From Acidobacteriaceae bacterium (GTDB lineage Bacteria > Acidobacteriota > Terriglobia > Terriglobales > Acidobacteriaceae), in the NCBI GenBank assembly GCA_003134855.1, contig PLCS01000001.1:62001-126000 (forward strand): DNA of 64,000 bases, read 5' to 3'. A model generated the notes under the pieces. The model had not been told where the DNA came from. It was given only the letters and a program-made list of their open reading frames with translations, and did not search any database. The translations under genes and the position numbers were made by a program. Shown here in pieces: positions 27,492 to 37,238 of the stretch. How positions within the stretch are numbered: position 1 is the first letter of the stretch; each line of letters opens with the position of its first letter.

Positions 27492-29186
27492 ATGTCGTAT
27501 TCTGTTCGCGAGCACACACAAATGTCCAGTGAATCTTTGATGCCCCCCGGCGCCCGCAATCAGACCGAAGTCTTCGCCGTGCACGGCGCCGATCCCGAAG
27601 TGCTGGCCTATGCCATGGCCAAGTACTCCCGCTCCGCTCTCTCCATGCGCGAGTCGCTGGCCGAGATCAGCCGCCAGCGCGCCGAGCAGTTTCTCAACAC
27701 CTTTTATTTTCAATACGGCCACCGCTCCATCGCCGACCTGGCCCACGTCGCGATGGCTATCGAGCGGCTCAGCCTGCTGGCCGCCATTGTGCTGGTGGAC
27801 GAGCAGAGGTGGGACGGGCAAGAGCGATCCACGCGTTACCAGAACTTCCTCAAATCCGGCTGGTATTTTCCTGATTTTGGCGAGGATTCCGGTTCGGCGC
27901 GGCTTTATTCCGATACCGTTACGAGTCTTTTTGCCGCCTACCAGCGCACGACCGCGGCGGTTCTGGAAGCCCTGCGCCGGCGCGTTCCCTGCCCGGAGAC
28001 GATGAAGCCGGAGGCCTACGAGCGGACTCTCAAGGCGCGCGCCTTCGACGTGGCCCGCTACCTGCTGCCGCTGGCCACCAACACCTCGCTCGGCCAGATC
28101 ACGAACGCTCGGACGCTGGAGACCCAGGTCTCGCGGCTGCTCTCCCACCCCGCGGCCGAGGTGCGCGACCTGGGAGCCAAGCTGCGCGAAGCCGCCATCG
28201 GCCCGGCATGGAACGTGAACGGCCAGGCAGGCGCCGCGCTGGTGGAAAAAATCGCCGCATTAGAACTTAAGAGCCAGCCCGAACACAAGCTGTTTATTAT
28301 CGAAAGTCTCGCAGCAAGTGCCGAGGACACTTCCGATGTGACCGGCCTGGCCGCTGAAGCCGCCAGTCTCCTTACCCGCGAACTGCGCAGCGCTCCCACG
28401 CTGGTCAAGTACGCTCAGCCCAACGACTACGAGATCCGTAGCCGCTTGGAATTGGCTATCGCTGCCACTGAAATTCTCAATGATCTGCCCTACGCAGTGG
28501 CGCCGGTTGTGGACCTGGTCGAGCGCACGGAATCACTGGAAGTTGAGTTGGCCGCGACGCTGCTTTACTCGGCCAGCCATCACCCCTACCGGCAGATTCG
28601 CGACCTGGTCGCCGGGCTTTCAGCCTCTCGCATTGCGGAGATCGTGGAGCTAGGGTTGCGCCACCGCGGCAAGCACGACGAAGCGCTGCGCGCCTTCCAC
28701 GCAGGAGCGGCCCTGCGCTTTGACATTCTGATGGACATCGGCGGCTTCCGCGATATGCACCGCCACCGCCGCTGCACACAGATCATCCAGCCCTTCACGG
28801 CTCTGCATGGCTACGAGACGCCCACGTCAGGCGACCTTGGCCCCGAGGTCAACATCCTCGCCGAAGCTGGCGTCCTGGACGAATTTCAATCCGCCGTCGA
28901 CCAGGCCCACGCCGCCAGTGCGCGGATCGCTGCCGGTACGGCTCCAGAAGCCGCCCAGTCGGCGCTCTACCTGCTTCCGCTGGCCACGCGCATTCGCTCA
29001 CTCTTCAAGATGGACTTCGCCGAAGCCCAGTACATCATCGAACTGCGATCCGGGCCCGCCGGCCACTTCAGCTACCGCCGCGTCGCCTGTGAGATGTTTT
29101 TAGCCCTGAAGCGCCAGCATCCGGCGCTGGCCCGGCAGATCCGCGTCACCGACTTCACCCAGCCCATCGACCTGCTGCAGCGGTAG
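27492..29186 (+). CDS. Tandem-domain ThyX-like flavin-dependent thymidylate synthase
   Basis: The 564-residue protein contains two ThyX-like halves, where standard ThyX has about 220-250 residues. The first (about 20-260) has FQYGHRSIADLAHVAMAIER and DEQRWDGQERSTRY, which keeps only the distal part (ExSxRY) of the ThyX motif RHRxxSxNExSxRY. The second (about 290-560) has RDMHRHRRCTQIIQPF, which keeps only the proximal part (RHRxxT). ThyX methylates dUMP using methylenetetrahydrofolate, FAD and NADPH. Whether this protein is catalytic is not certain; the two halves could complement each other in a pseudo-dimer. ATG 27522 is an alternative start. coaD follows 38 nt downstream. Confidence 0.75.
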   Translation: MSYSVREHTQMSSESLMPPGARNQTEVFAVHGADPEVLAYAMAKYSRSALSMRESLAEISRQRAEQFLNTFYFQYGHRSIADLAHVAMAIERLSLLAAIVLVDEQRWDGQERSTRYQNFLKSGWYFPDFGEDSGSARLYSDTVTSLFAAYQRTTAAVLEALRRRVPCPETMKPEAYERTLKARAFDVARYLLPLATNTSLGQITNARTLETQVSRLLSHPAAEVRDLGAKLREAAIGPAWNVNGQAGAALVEKIAALELKSQPEHKLFIIESLAASAEDTSDVTGLAAEAASLLTRELRSAPTLVKYAQPNDYEIRSRLELAIAATEILNDLPYAVAPVVDLVERTESLEVELAATLLYSASHHPYRQIRDLVAGLSASRIAEIVELGLRHRGKHDEALRAFHAGAALRFDILMDIGGFRDMHRHRRCTQIIQPFTALHGYETPTSGDLGPEVNILAEAGVLDEFQSAVDQAHAASARIAAGTAPEAAQSALYLLPLATRIRSLFKMDFAEAQYIIELRSGPAGHFSYRRVACEMFLALKRQHPALARQIRVTDFTQPIDLLQR

Positions 29187-29224
29187 CCGGTTGGCCACGC
29201 TGCTAAAATCACCTAAGAGTCCTC

Positions 29225-29710
29225 ATGAGCGTCAGCGCCCTCTATCCCGGCACCTTCGACCCGCCGACCAACGGTCACATCGACCTGATCCAGCGCGGCG
29301 CCAAGCTCTTTGACCACCTCATCGTAGCCGTCCTCAACAATCCGGTTAAAGACCCCCTCTTCACTGTTGAGGAGCGGGTGGAGATGCTGCGCGAATCGAC
29401 CAGCGCACTGGGCAATGTTTCGGTGGCCACCTTCGAAGGGCTGATGGTGGAGTTTGCGCGCCAACAGGGAGCCAAGGCGGTCTTGCGCGGCATCCGCGCC
29501 ATCAGCGACTACGAGTACGAGTTCCAGATGGCGCTGATGAATCGGCGACTGGCCCCGGAGATCGAGACCGTCTTCCTGCAGCCCGCCGGCCGCTACTCCT
29601 TTGTCAGTTCGAGGATGCTGAAAGAAGTTTTCAGCTTCGGCGGCGATGTCAGCGGCCTGGTCCCGCCCAACGTCCTCAAGCGGCTGCGCGGGCGGATCGG
29701 CGCGAGTTAG
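29225..29710 (+). CDS. coaD: Phosphopantetheine adenylyltransferase
   Basis: The 161-residue enzyme transfers AMP from ATP to 4'-phosphopantetheine in coenzyme A synthesis. The nucleotidyltransferase signature is YPGTFDPPTNGHIDLIQRG (about 7-25, with the TxGH motif as TNGH). The second motif is RGIRAISDYEYEFQMALMNR (about 89-108), and SFVSSRMLKEV replaces the usual ISSTxxR (about 128-138). Length is typical. A TAAAAT -10-like sequence is about 20 nt upstream. The gene may be expressed with the ThyX-like gene before it. Confidence 0.96.
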   Translation: MSVSALYPGTFDPPTNGHIDLIQRGAKLFDHLIVAVLNNPVKDPLFTVEERVEMLRESTSALGNVSVATFEGLMVEFARQQGAKAVLRGIRAISDYEYEFQMALMNRRLAPEIETVFLQPAGRYSFVSSRMLKEVFSFGGDVSGLVPPNVLKRLRGRIGAS

Positions 29711-29786
29711 GGCGAAATTACCTCCCCTTCATGCATTTGCCATGATCTGGCTTTGCCCCAGCCCAAAAATCTGTAAAAATAGAAGT

Positions 29787-30986
29787 ATGACGACCGCAAG
29801 CTCTTCTCCCAAGATTTTTGCCGACCGTATTGGCCGGATCGAGGTCTCCGCCACCATGGCCGTGTCTGCCGAGGCTGCCAAGCTGCGCGCGCAGGGCGCC
29901 AACCTGGTCGATTTCGGCGCCGGCGAGCCGCACTTTCCCACCCCGCGACACATCAAAGACGCGGCCATCGCCGCCATCGAGGCCAACTTCAGCCGCTATA
30001 CAGTGGTTCCCGGCATTCCCGACGTGCGCAAGGCCATCGTCGAGCGCCATGCCGCCGACTTCGGCTCCGACTACGCGATCGACGAGGCCATCTTCACCAC
30101 CGGCGGCAAGCTGGCGCTCTTCAACGCCATCCAAATACTCGTCGATCACGGCGACGAGGTGATCCTGCCCGTGCCCTACTGGGTCAGCTTCAAGGACATC
30201 ATCCAGTACGCCGGCGGCACGGTCGTCTTGCTGGAAACCCAGGAGGCGGAGAACTTCCGCGTCACGGCGGACGCGATTGAGAAGGCCGTCACGCCCCGGA
30301 CCAAGGCCATCATTCTCAATACGCCGTCGAACCCCTCCGGCTCGGTGGTCTCCGCCGAGGACCTGGAGCGGATCGTCCATCTGGCCCACGAGCACGGGAT
30401 TTTCCTGCTGCTCGACGAGTGCTACGCCTACCTGAATTATGCCGGCAAGCCGGTCAGCGGCGGCTCGTTCACCTGGGCCAAGGAGCACATTGTCATCCTT
30501 GGCTCGCTGTCAAAGACCTATGCGATGACCGGCTGGCGGGCAGGCTTCGCGCTGGCCCCCAAGGCCGTCACAGCCAACCTCAGCAAGCTGCAATCGCAGA
30601 GCACCTCGAACGCCACCAGCTTTGTGCAGAAGGCGGCCGTTGCCGCTCTGACCAGTTCGCAGGAGTGCGTCAGCGAATTCCGCGCCGCGTTCATCGATTT
30701 GCGGGATTATATGCTGGCCAAGCTGGCGGAGATTCCCGGCGTCACCTGCACCAAGCCCGAGGGCGCGTTCTACGTCTACCCGAATATGTCGGCCTATATC
30801 GGCAAGGGCGGCATCAGGACGGCGACTGAGCTGGCCACGCGGCTGCTCCACGAGGCACACGTCGTCAGCGTGCCGGGTGAGGCCTTCGGCACCGCCGAGC
30901 ACATCCGCATCTCCTACCCGGTGACCAAGCAAAACATCGACGAGGGGACGCGGCGCATAGGAGAGTTCCTGGGCAAACTGACCTAG
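29787..30986 (+). CDS. Pyridoxal-phosphate aminotransferase, aspartate aminotransferase class I
   Basis: The 399-residue protein starts at ATG 29787 (MTTASSSPKIFADRIGRIE). The PLP lysine is in GSLSKTYAMTGWRAGFA (about 237-253). Substrate and cofactor residues include FGAGEPHFPTP (about 45-55), NTPSNPSGSV (about 175-184) and the C-terminal Arg in EHIRISYPV (about 375-383). It fits the aspartate/prephenate aminotransferase subgroup of fold type I. The exact amino donor cannot be read from sequence. It follows coaD in the same direction with 76 nt between. Confidence 0.9.
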   Translation: MTTASSSPKIFADRIGRIEVSATMAVSAEAAKLRAQGANLVDFGAGEPHFPTPRHIKDAAIAAIEANFSRYTVVPGIPDVRKAIVERHAADFGSDYAIDEAIFTTGGKLALFNAIQILVDHGDEVILPVPYWVSFKDIIQYAGGTVVLLETQEAENFRVTADAIEKAVTPRTKAIILNTPSNPSGSVVSAEDLERIVHLAHEHGIFLLLDECYAYLNYAGKPVSGGSFTWAKEHIVILGSLSKTYAMTGWRAGFALAPKAVTANLSKLQSQSTSNATSFVQKAAVAALTSSQECVSEFRAAFIDLRDYMLAKLAEIPGVTCTKPEGAFYVYPNMSAYIGKGGIRTATELATRLLHEAHVVSVPGEAFGTAEHIRISYPVTKQNIDEGTRRIGEFLGKLT

Positions 30987-31146
30987 CCGAAGCCTTGCAA
31001 CTTGCGTTGGCGCGCGCGCCGTTTTGCATCGTGAGATGGGCAAACCCTCTCCTTTCAACGCGACGCCACTCGATTGCGGGTGTCCTCAACAAAAACAGAT
31101 TTTCCTCTGTGCAAACGTATCGTTTGTCGGGTAGGATGTGTTTTCG

Positions 31147-32265
31147 ATGCCAAAACCTATGGATTTTCGCCCTGTAATTCTTGCCGGAGGCAGCGGTACG
31201 CGCTTCTGGCCCCGCAGCCGCCGCGCCCACGCCAAGCAGGTTCTCGCCCTGGACGGCGAGCGCTCCATGATTCAGCAGACCGTCGAGCGCCTCAAGCCGC
31301 TCGCCCAGCCGGAGCAGATCTGGGTCATCACCAATGAGTTCCTGGCCCACGAGATCGCAGACCAGTTGGAGGGCGTGCCCGCCGGGCAGATTGTGCAGGA
31401 GCCGGTGGCGCGCAACACCGCCCCCGCCTGCGGGCTGGCCGCGTTCCTGATCGAGCGCCAGAACCCCGACGCGGTGCTGGGCGTTTTTCCCTCCGACCAC
31501 GTTATCTCCGACGAGCCGCGCTTCCTCAAGGCGCTGCAAAAGGCCATCGCTGTGGCCGCCGCCGGAGACAACATCGTGGTGCTGGGCATTGAGCCCACCC
31601 GCGCCGAGACCGGCTACGGCTACATTGAGACCACCGACTTTACCCGGGACGTCTCCGCGCTGCACGTCCGGCGTTTTATTGAGAAACCCAACCAGAACAA
31701 AGCCGACGAGTTCATCGCCGCGGGCAACTACTTCTGGAACTCGGGGATGTTTTTGTGGTCGGCGCGGACGCTGGCCAATGCGGTCCGCGAGCACCTGCCG
31801 GAGACCGCTCCGCTGCTGGAACGGATCGCCGCCGCCTACGGGACGCCGGAGTTTGAGGAGGTCTTCCGCGAAGCCTATCCCAAGTGCGAGAACATCTCGG
31901 TCGATTACGCCGTGCTGGAGCCGCGCTCGGCCAAGGGCGAGCACCTCTCCCACCTCTACTGCATCCCCGCCGAGTTCAGCTGGAACGACCTAGGCTCCTG
32001 GGCCTCGCTCTACGAGTATCAGATTGAGACGCGCCTGCGCGGCGACGCCGAGGGCAACGTGACCGACACGAAGGGCCACATGGCTCTGGACGCGGTCAAC
32101 AACTACGTCTACAGTCCAAACAAATTCGTCGCGCTGGTCGGCGTCGAGAACCTTGTCATCGTCAACACCGGAGACGCGCTGCTCATCGCCCACCGCGACC
32201 ACTCGCAGGATGTGGGCAAGATCGTGAAGGAGCTGGGAATCACCGGGCGGACGGAGCTGATCTGA
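31147..32265 (+). CDS. manC: Mannose-1-phosphate guanylyltransferase
   Basis: The 372-residue enzyme makes GDP-mannose from mannose-1-phosphate and GTP. The nucleotide-binding loop is ILAGGSGTRFWPRSR (about 10-24), followed by KQVLALDG, EPVARNTAPA (about 84-93), GVFPSDHVI and FIEKPNQNKADEF (about 178-190). It lacks the C-terminal phosphomannose isomerase domain of bifunctional homologues. ATG 31147 is preferred; a GTG at 31138 is possible. GDP-mannose would feed glycan synthesis, possibly linked to the GT2 and GT-C enzymes in this window. It is the last core gene before the accessory region. Confidence 0.93.
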   Translation: MPKPMDFRPVILAGGSGTRFWPRSRRAHAKQVLALDGERSMIQQTVERLKPLAQPEQIWVITNEFLAHEIADQLEGVPAGQIVQEPVARNTAPACGLAAFLIERQNPDAVLGVFPSDHVISDEPRFLKALQKAIAVAAAGDNIVVLGIEPTRAETGYGYIETTDFTRDVSALHVRRFIEKPNQNKADEFIAAGNYFWNSGMFLWSARTLANAVREHLPETAPLLERIAAAYGTPEFEEVFREAYPKCENISVDYAVLEPRSAKGEHLSHLYCIPAEFSWNDLGSWASLYEYQIETRLRGDAEGNVTDTKGHMALDAVNNYVYSPNKFVALVGVENLVIVNTGDALLIAHRDHSQDVGKIVKELGITGRTELI

Positions 32266-32345
32266 TCTGATGGGAGTCTCAGGTTCCGTTCGAGGCGCCT
32301 GCGATTTGCATTTGTTGACAGTGATATTCCCGACCGAACGAATCA

Positions 32346-32773
<428 letters not shown>

Positions 32774-33152
32774 TGTCGAATTCATCCTAGGGAATGACCG
32801 ATGGCAATTCGACGAGACACAGAACAACATCAATCTTGCCGTCACAGAGGACGGCCAAAGCGATTGAGTGCTGCGACAATCAAGAATGCAATAAAGAACA
32901 ACACCAAGTCAGGCCAGACCTGTGACCATCCTGTTTTGTCGTGCAATTTAAGGTAACGAAGGAGTGAACTCGCTGGACTGCTTGTATCGCAAACCTTAAA
33001 AGCCGGGAAGGTTGACAGGCTGTTGTCTTGCTCGTATAAAAAGAGTCCAGGGCACAAAGTGTCTACTGATCGTCATCAGTTCACTCCAGGCCTTTCTCCC
33101 CAGTCCCTCACCCATAAGGTTTCAGCCCTGACATTCCAAGGAGGTATTCGTT

Positions 33153-36100
33153 ATGTCCTGCAAATCGATCAATATTCAGGCCGGCCAGTTTTCCCCCATG
33201 AACTGGTCGCAAACCCTCACAACTACACTTGGCAGCGTAAAAGTCACCTATACGCCTGGCGGCGCTAACCCCGGCATCTCCATCGTGATCGGCGCTGTCA
33301 CGAGCTTCCTCTCGCAAAGCGCGAACGAATCCTTGCACTACATTCTGTGGGGCGTTGCGACCAATCCTCACTTGCTGCTGCTTTCGGACCAGACCTTAGG
33401 CGGCTCCTCCACGCTCACCGTCAGTCTGCAGGAGTTCACGGGCACGTCGATCGTCAGCCACCTGATCGGGACCGTCAATTCCGATCCTCAGCATCCTCTT
33501 CCCGGCGTGCAGGTCAGCCAAGGCAGCGGCGATGCTGTCATGGTCTTCTTTGCGACCATATCGGGAGTTGGTCCGGTGGACATGATGCGCGGCGACAATG
33601 CGACAGTGTTGTGCTCGCTGGTTGGACCGGTCAATCTGAACGTTCAGCTTGTCGGCAACGCGGATACGACCAAGGTTTACATCCAGGACGGCGGTACTGT
33701 GCTCACATCCGCAGTCTTCCCCGTGGGCAGCGCAAAGATCACCGTTCCCGCGACACAGCCGCTGATCTTTCCCGATGTAGTCATGGGCGGCTGCCCGCAG
33801 GTGCCTCCGCAAGAAACGTTCACCATCAAGAACAACGGCACGGATTGCCTCATCGTCAGTTCGGTCGGCAGCGTCGCTCCGTATACGTTCGTCGGCGCCA
33901 GCCCTGCGCTCCCTGCTACGCTGAGCCCGAATGCCACCTGCGTCGTCACGCTTGAATTTCAGCCGGGGTCCATCGGAACTTTTAACAACGTCGCTTTGCC
34001 GATCACCACCACGCCTCCCAATGGCGACAAGCAGATTACATGCTCCGGCAAAGCGCGGCAGGCCGTCACCTCGATTCAGTTTTCTTCCAAGAACATCGTC
34101 TTTGCCACCACGCCGTTGGGCTCGTCCGCAAACGCCACGCTCAAGATCACCAACAATGGTGAAACTCCGCTGAGCGTCTCATTTCCCGCATCGCTTCCCG
34201 GCAGCGCGTTTCAGTGGAACTCAGTCAACCAGACGCTGCAGTGCGGCGCGACTCCCATCAGCGTGCCGATCATCTTCACTCCAACCGTGGAAGGAAGCAA
34301 TACGGCATCAATATCGGTGACCAGCGGTGCGTCCTCAAGCCCGGACACCGTCAACCTGAGCGGCGTCGGCTGCGTGGCGCGCGCGCAGATCAGCGTGCCA
34401 GCCACCTTCCCTGCTTTCGGTAACCTGGAGCAGGGTTATCGCCTGGTCCGTCTGATCCATGTCACCAACGGCGGCAACGGCACGCTCAACTTCACCGCCT
34501 CGCTTTCCGGGCCCGATGCGGCGCTGTTCGAATTGCTCCCTGACCCCAGCAATCTCGGCCAGGGCATTCAGTCCGCGCCGTACTCCATTGCACCGACGAC
34601 TGCCTGCGGAGGCGGCACAGGCACCGGCGACGGAATTGTTGCGGTCGGCTTCTTCGCCAACGCCACACCGCCGAAGAACGCTGCGGCTACGCTGACCATC
34701 GGCAATCACAACGCGACCAACACCACGCAGACGCAGTTCAACCTGCCGCTCAACGGGAGCGTCATCGCGGCCGTCCCGGTGGATGCCGTGGCTGTAATCG
34801 ACCGCTCCGGCAGTATGGGCGACGCGGTCCCCGGCGGAACCAAAGCTGAGGCAGCGCTCACAGCTTCGCGCCTGCTGCTGAGCCTGCTACCTTCTGATGA
34901 AGACCATCGCTTCGGCGCGGTTCGCTTCAACGAGCTGCCCGACGCCTTCCTTCCCATCGCGCCGCTCACTTCGGCTTCCCGCGCCGGTATGAATAACGCG
35001 CTGACGGCGGCGAACCTCGCCCCCGGCGGCTCTACGGCGATTGCCGGTGGAGCGCAGACGGGCATCGACCAGGTGCGAACGCCGCGTAACCCTGCGCCGG
35101 CGGTCACCCCACGCAAGATAGTTGTCCTGTTGACCGACGGCATGGACAACACGGCGTGGAAGAATCCCGCGGACAATAAGTACTACACCGTCCTGGGCGG
35201 CCCATCGATGATTCCACCGTCGACGGTGGTGAACGCGAATGCGCTGCCTTTGCCAACCGACTGCAAGATCTACACTGTCGGCCTGGGAAAGGACGCGGAC
35301 ATCGACAAGGCTGCGCTCGACGCACTCGCCTCCGCCACGCATGCAACATTTCGTGCCGTCGATACGAGCGATCCGGACATCGTTTACCAGCTCATGAAGT
35401 ACTACACCGAGATTTATCTCGACATCGTCGACATGGCTTCACTGCTCGATCCAAAGTTCACCATCAATGCAGGTGACGAGATCGAGTTGCCATTCGACGT
35501 GCTGCGCGGCGATGTGAGCGGCATGGTTGTGATGTATGACATCGAAGGCATCCGCTTGCCGTTCTGGCTGCGCTCGCCGAAAGGAGAGATCGTCGACGTC
35601 AGTTCCATTCCACCGGGCTTCGCCGTGCGCTCCGGCTTCACCGAGAAGTCTCGCTACCTCGAATTCAAGATGCCGGTCGGCGAGCCCAAGCGTTACGCCG
35701 GCACCTGGACACTGATCGTGCAGCACAACAAGATGGCCTGCACTGGCAACCCGCTCGCAGGCAAAGGACACCAGCTCGGCTTTTTGCCCGAACGCTGCGC
35801 GCACGAATACACCAAGCCCATCTCCTTCGGCGTTGCGATCGGCGTCGGGTCGAACTTCCGCATGCAGCCCTACGTCACGCCGCAGAAGGTATACGTCGGC
35901 GACCCCATCTGGGTCGATGCTGCCGTGGCCGAAGCGGGGCTGCCGGTCACCGGATGCGCCGTCACCTGCACGGTCACCGCGCCTTCCGGCACCCAGTGGG
36001 ACCTCACGCTCAAGGACGACGGTCAGCACAACGACGGTGAACAGAACGACGGCGAGTACGCCGAGACGTTCCGCTTTACCTCGCAGCCTGGAAGCTACGA

Positions 36101-36302
36101 CTTTCTCTTTCGGGCTGTTGGTCATAGCCACGCCGGTGAGCCGGTCACGCGCGAGTCGACGTTGTCGAAGTACGTGTGGCCTATCGGCAAATCACCGGGC
36201 GAGCCGCCGACGCAAGACCCATGCTGCGACCGGTTGCTGGCGCTGGGTCGTGAGCAGTTGGCTATTCTGACCAAGCTGGCTGCGGAGTTGAAAGGGAAAT
36301 GA
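33153..36302 (+). CDS. Large Ig-like/VWA-domain protein
   Basis: The 1049-residue protein starts at ATG 33153 behind AAGGAGG. It lacks a signal peptide. Residues 1-200 are beta-rich and unrecognised. At least three choice-of-anchor/Hydin-type Ig-like repeats follow (about 205-540), with patterns such as FTIKNNGTDCLIVSSVG and ATLKITNNGETPLSVSF. A VWA domain spans about 545-755 with a complete MIDAS: DRSGSMGD, Thr in PGGSTAIAGG, and LLTDGMDNT. The C-terminal part (about 760-1010) has a further Ig-like domain (VTCTVTAPSGTQWDLTLKDDG), then CCDRLLALGREQLAILTKLA. It is the only gene between units A and B. It could be a metal-dependent adhesion or scaffold protein; no partner is visible. Confidence 0.75.
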   Translation: MSCKSINIQAGQFSPMNWSQTLTTTLGSVKVTYTPGGANPGISIVIGAVTSFLSQSANESLHYILWGVATNPHLLLLSDQTLGGSSTLTVSLQEFTGTSIVSHLIGTVNSDPQHPLPGVQVSQGSGDAVMVFFATISGVGPVDMMRGDNATVLCSLVGPVNLNVQLVGNADTTKVYIQDGGTVLTSAVFPVGSAKITVPATQPLIFPDVVMGGCPQVPPQETFTIKNNGTDCLIVSSVGSVAPYTFVGASPALPATLSPNATCVVTLEFQPGSIGTFNNVALPITTTPPNGDKQITCSGKARQAVTSIQFSSKNIVFATTPLGSSANATLKITNNGETPLSVSFPASLPGSAFQWNSVNQTLQCGATPISVPIIFTPTVEGSNTASISVTSGASSSPDTVNLSGVGCVARAQISVPATFPAFGNLEQGYRLVRLIHVTNGGNGTLNFTASLSGPDAALFELLPDPSNLGQGIQSAPYSIAPTTACGGGTGTGDGIVAVGFFANATPPKNAAATLTIGNHNATNTTQTQFNLPLNGSVIAAVPVDAVAVIDRSGSMGDAVPGGTKAEAALTASRLLLSLLPSDEDHRFGAVRFNELPDAFLPIAPLTSASRAGMNNALTAANLAPGGSTAIAGGAQTGIDQVRTPRNPAPAVTPRKIVVLLTDGMDNTAWKNPADNKYYTVLGGPSMIPPSTVVNANALPLPTDCKIYTVGLGKDADIDKAALDALASATHATFRAVDTSDPDIVYQLMKYYTEIYLDIVDMASLLDPKFTINAGDEIELPFDVLRGDVSGMVVMYDIEGIRLPFWLRSPKGEIVDVSSIPPGFAVRSGFTEKSRYLEFKMPVGEPKRYAGTWTLIVQHNKMACTGNPLAGKGHQLGFLPERCAHEYTKPISFGVAIGVGSNFRMQPYVTPQKVYVGDPIWVDAAVAEAGLPVTGCAVTCTVTAPSGTQWDLTLKDDGQHNDGEQNDGEYAETFRFTSQPGSYDFLFRAVGHSHAGEPVTRESTLSKYVWPIGKSPGEPPTQDPCCDRLLALGREQLAILTKLAAELKGK

Positions 36303-36435
36303 GCTGAATCCGAACCACCTCGCCTCGATGGTGGGTGGCGCAGGTCTGACCAATAAAGTTTGGGTGGCCCTCGATACGGTCGAAAGCTTTGTCAAGCGCA
36401 AAAATTCCGGGCGGTGCGTAAGCACCGCCCCTTTT

Positions 36436-36779
36436 GCCAGCTTGGTTGAGGTGTCCCTCGCAAAAATTCCGATCTGCTGTTGAATAAAATAGATAGGCAG
36501 CGTATCCAGCTTGACTGTCTGGGTGTAAAACTGGATCATCTCTTCCGACTGTAGATTTTTTTGTAGATGGTCTTGCATCCAAGATTCGACTAGGAACCCA
36601 ATAATGACGCGCATTCCGGTACCAGGACACCTGGTCCCGAACCAGCTTTCGCCGTTTATTGAAGTCAGTTGAAATTGCGTGAAATTAACTGCTTTGTATT
36701 GAAAATGTTGCGGCCATTTCGTTGAAAGTTGTAGTTCTGGATTGTTCTTGGGTGTTTTGACCGCTACAATTTCGACTAC
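36436..36779. repeat. tRNA-Pro attachment-like repeat unit B
   Basis: Layout as in unit A: GCCAGCTT, paired TGTAGAT boxes at 36550-36556 and 36562-36568, a core CTGGTCCCGAACCAG at 36631-36645, then the right arm ending AATTTCGACTAC. It lacks the T arm and acceptor part of the tRNA, so it is about 80 bp shorter than units A and C. It therefore looks like an element-type site (arm-core-arm), whereas A and C look like hybrid sites carrying tRNA sequence. Confidence 0.68.
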
Positions 36780-36813
36780 AGTCGTAATACTTCACGGCAT
36801 AATCCTGTGACGA

Positions 36814-36888
36814 TTAGAAGTTCCCCTCCGCGTCGGCGACTATCGCGCCCGCTTCCACAATCACGGTGACTCTATCCTCATGGCCTAG
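36814..36888 (+). pseudogene. C-terminal remnant of a RelE/ParE-family toxin
   Basis: The frame reads LEVPLRVGDYRARFHNHGDS followed by ILMA and a stop. LRVGDYRxRF is the conserved C-terminal strand of RelE/ParE toxins. Only about 24 codons remain and there is no start. It sits directly after unit B, consistent with decay at an element junction. Confidence 0.55.
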
Positions 36889-37171
36889 CAGTTTCCGGTT
36901 TGCACGTGACTCAGAAGCGATCTGGAGACTGGTCGAGCAGCGCCCTCTGATAGTCCACAGTTTATGGACCCTAGCCGACTTCCCGGGACAAATCCAGGCC
37001 TACAACTCTCCGAATGGTGGACGAAAAGGAGACCGAACGATTTCCGGACTGGCGGTATTCCCTTCTTGCGGCTTCAGATCATGTGAAGCACACCGCGCCA
37101 ATTGCGAGGCAAATTCCGGTTTGCCTCAACGGGATCTTTAACACGTCGCTTTTGAAGGCCTTAGATACGCC

Positions 37172-37187
37172 TGTGATAAAAGTCATA
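37172..37187 (+). promoter_or_regulatory. Crp/Fnr-type box upstream of the polyferredoxin gene
   Basis: TGTGATAAAAGTCATA is a dyad of the form GTGAY-N4-GTYNY. A -10-like TACTCT begins at 37209, 29.5 bp from the dyad centre, which places the box near -41.5 as expected for class II activation. The boxes at 40987 and 43207 have exactly the same spacing to TACTGT and TACTAT. Confidence 0.6.
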
Positions 37188-37238
37188 GCTCGTGCTCTGC
37201 CCCTTCACTACTCTTCAATGCAGAAGGAAGAAGAGGAC

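Larger units (their letters stand above)
36303..37238. other. Gene-free junction between block I and the NO island
   Basis: These 936 bases hold repeat unit B (36436-36779), a RelE/ParE toxin remnant (36814-36888) and the promoter region of the polyferredoxin gene with a regulator box at 37172-37187. The stretch 36890-37170 shows no recognisable feature. Confidence 0.6.

Noticed and set aside
32842..33057. Leftward 71-codon frame with a C-terminal hydrophobic helix
   Set aside because: It has only a TTG start, no ribosome-binding site and no recognisable family; the helix alone is weak support.
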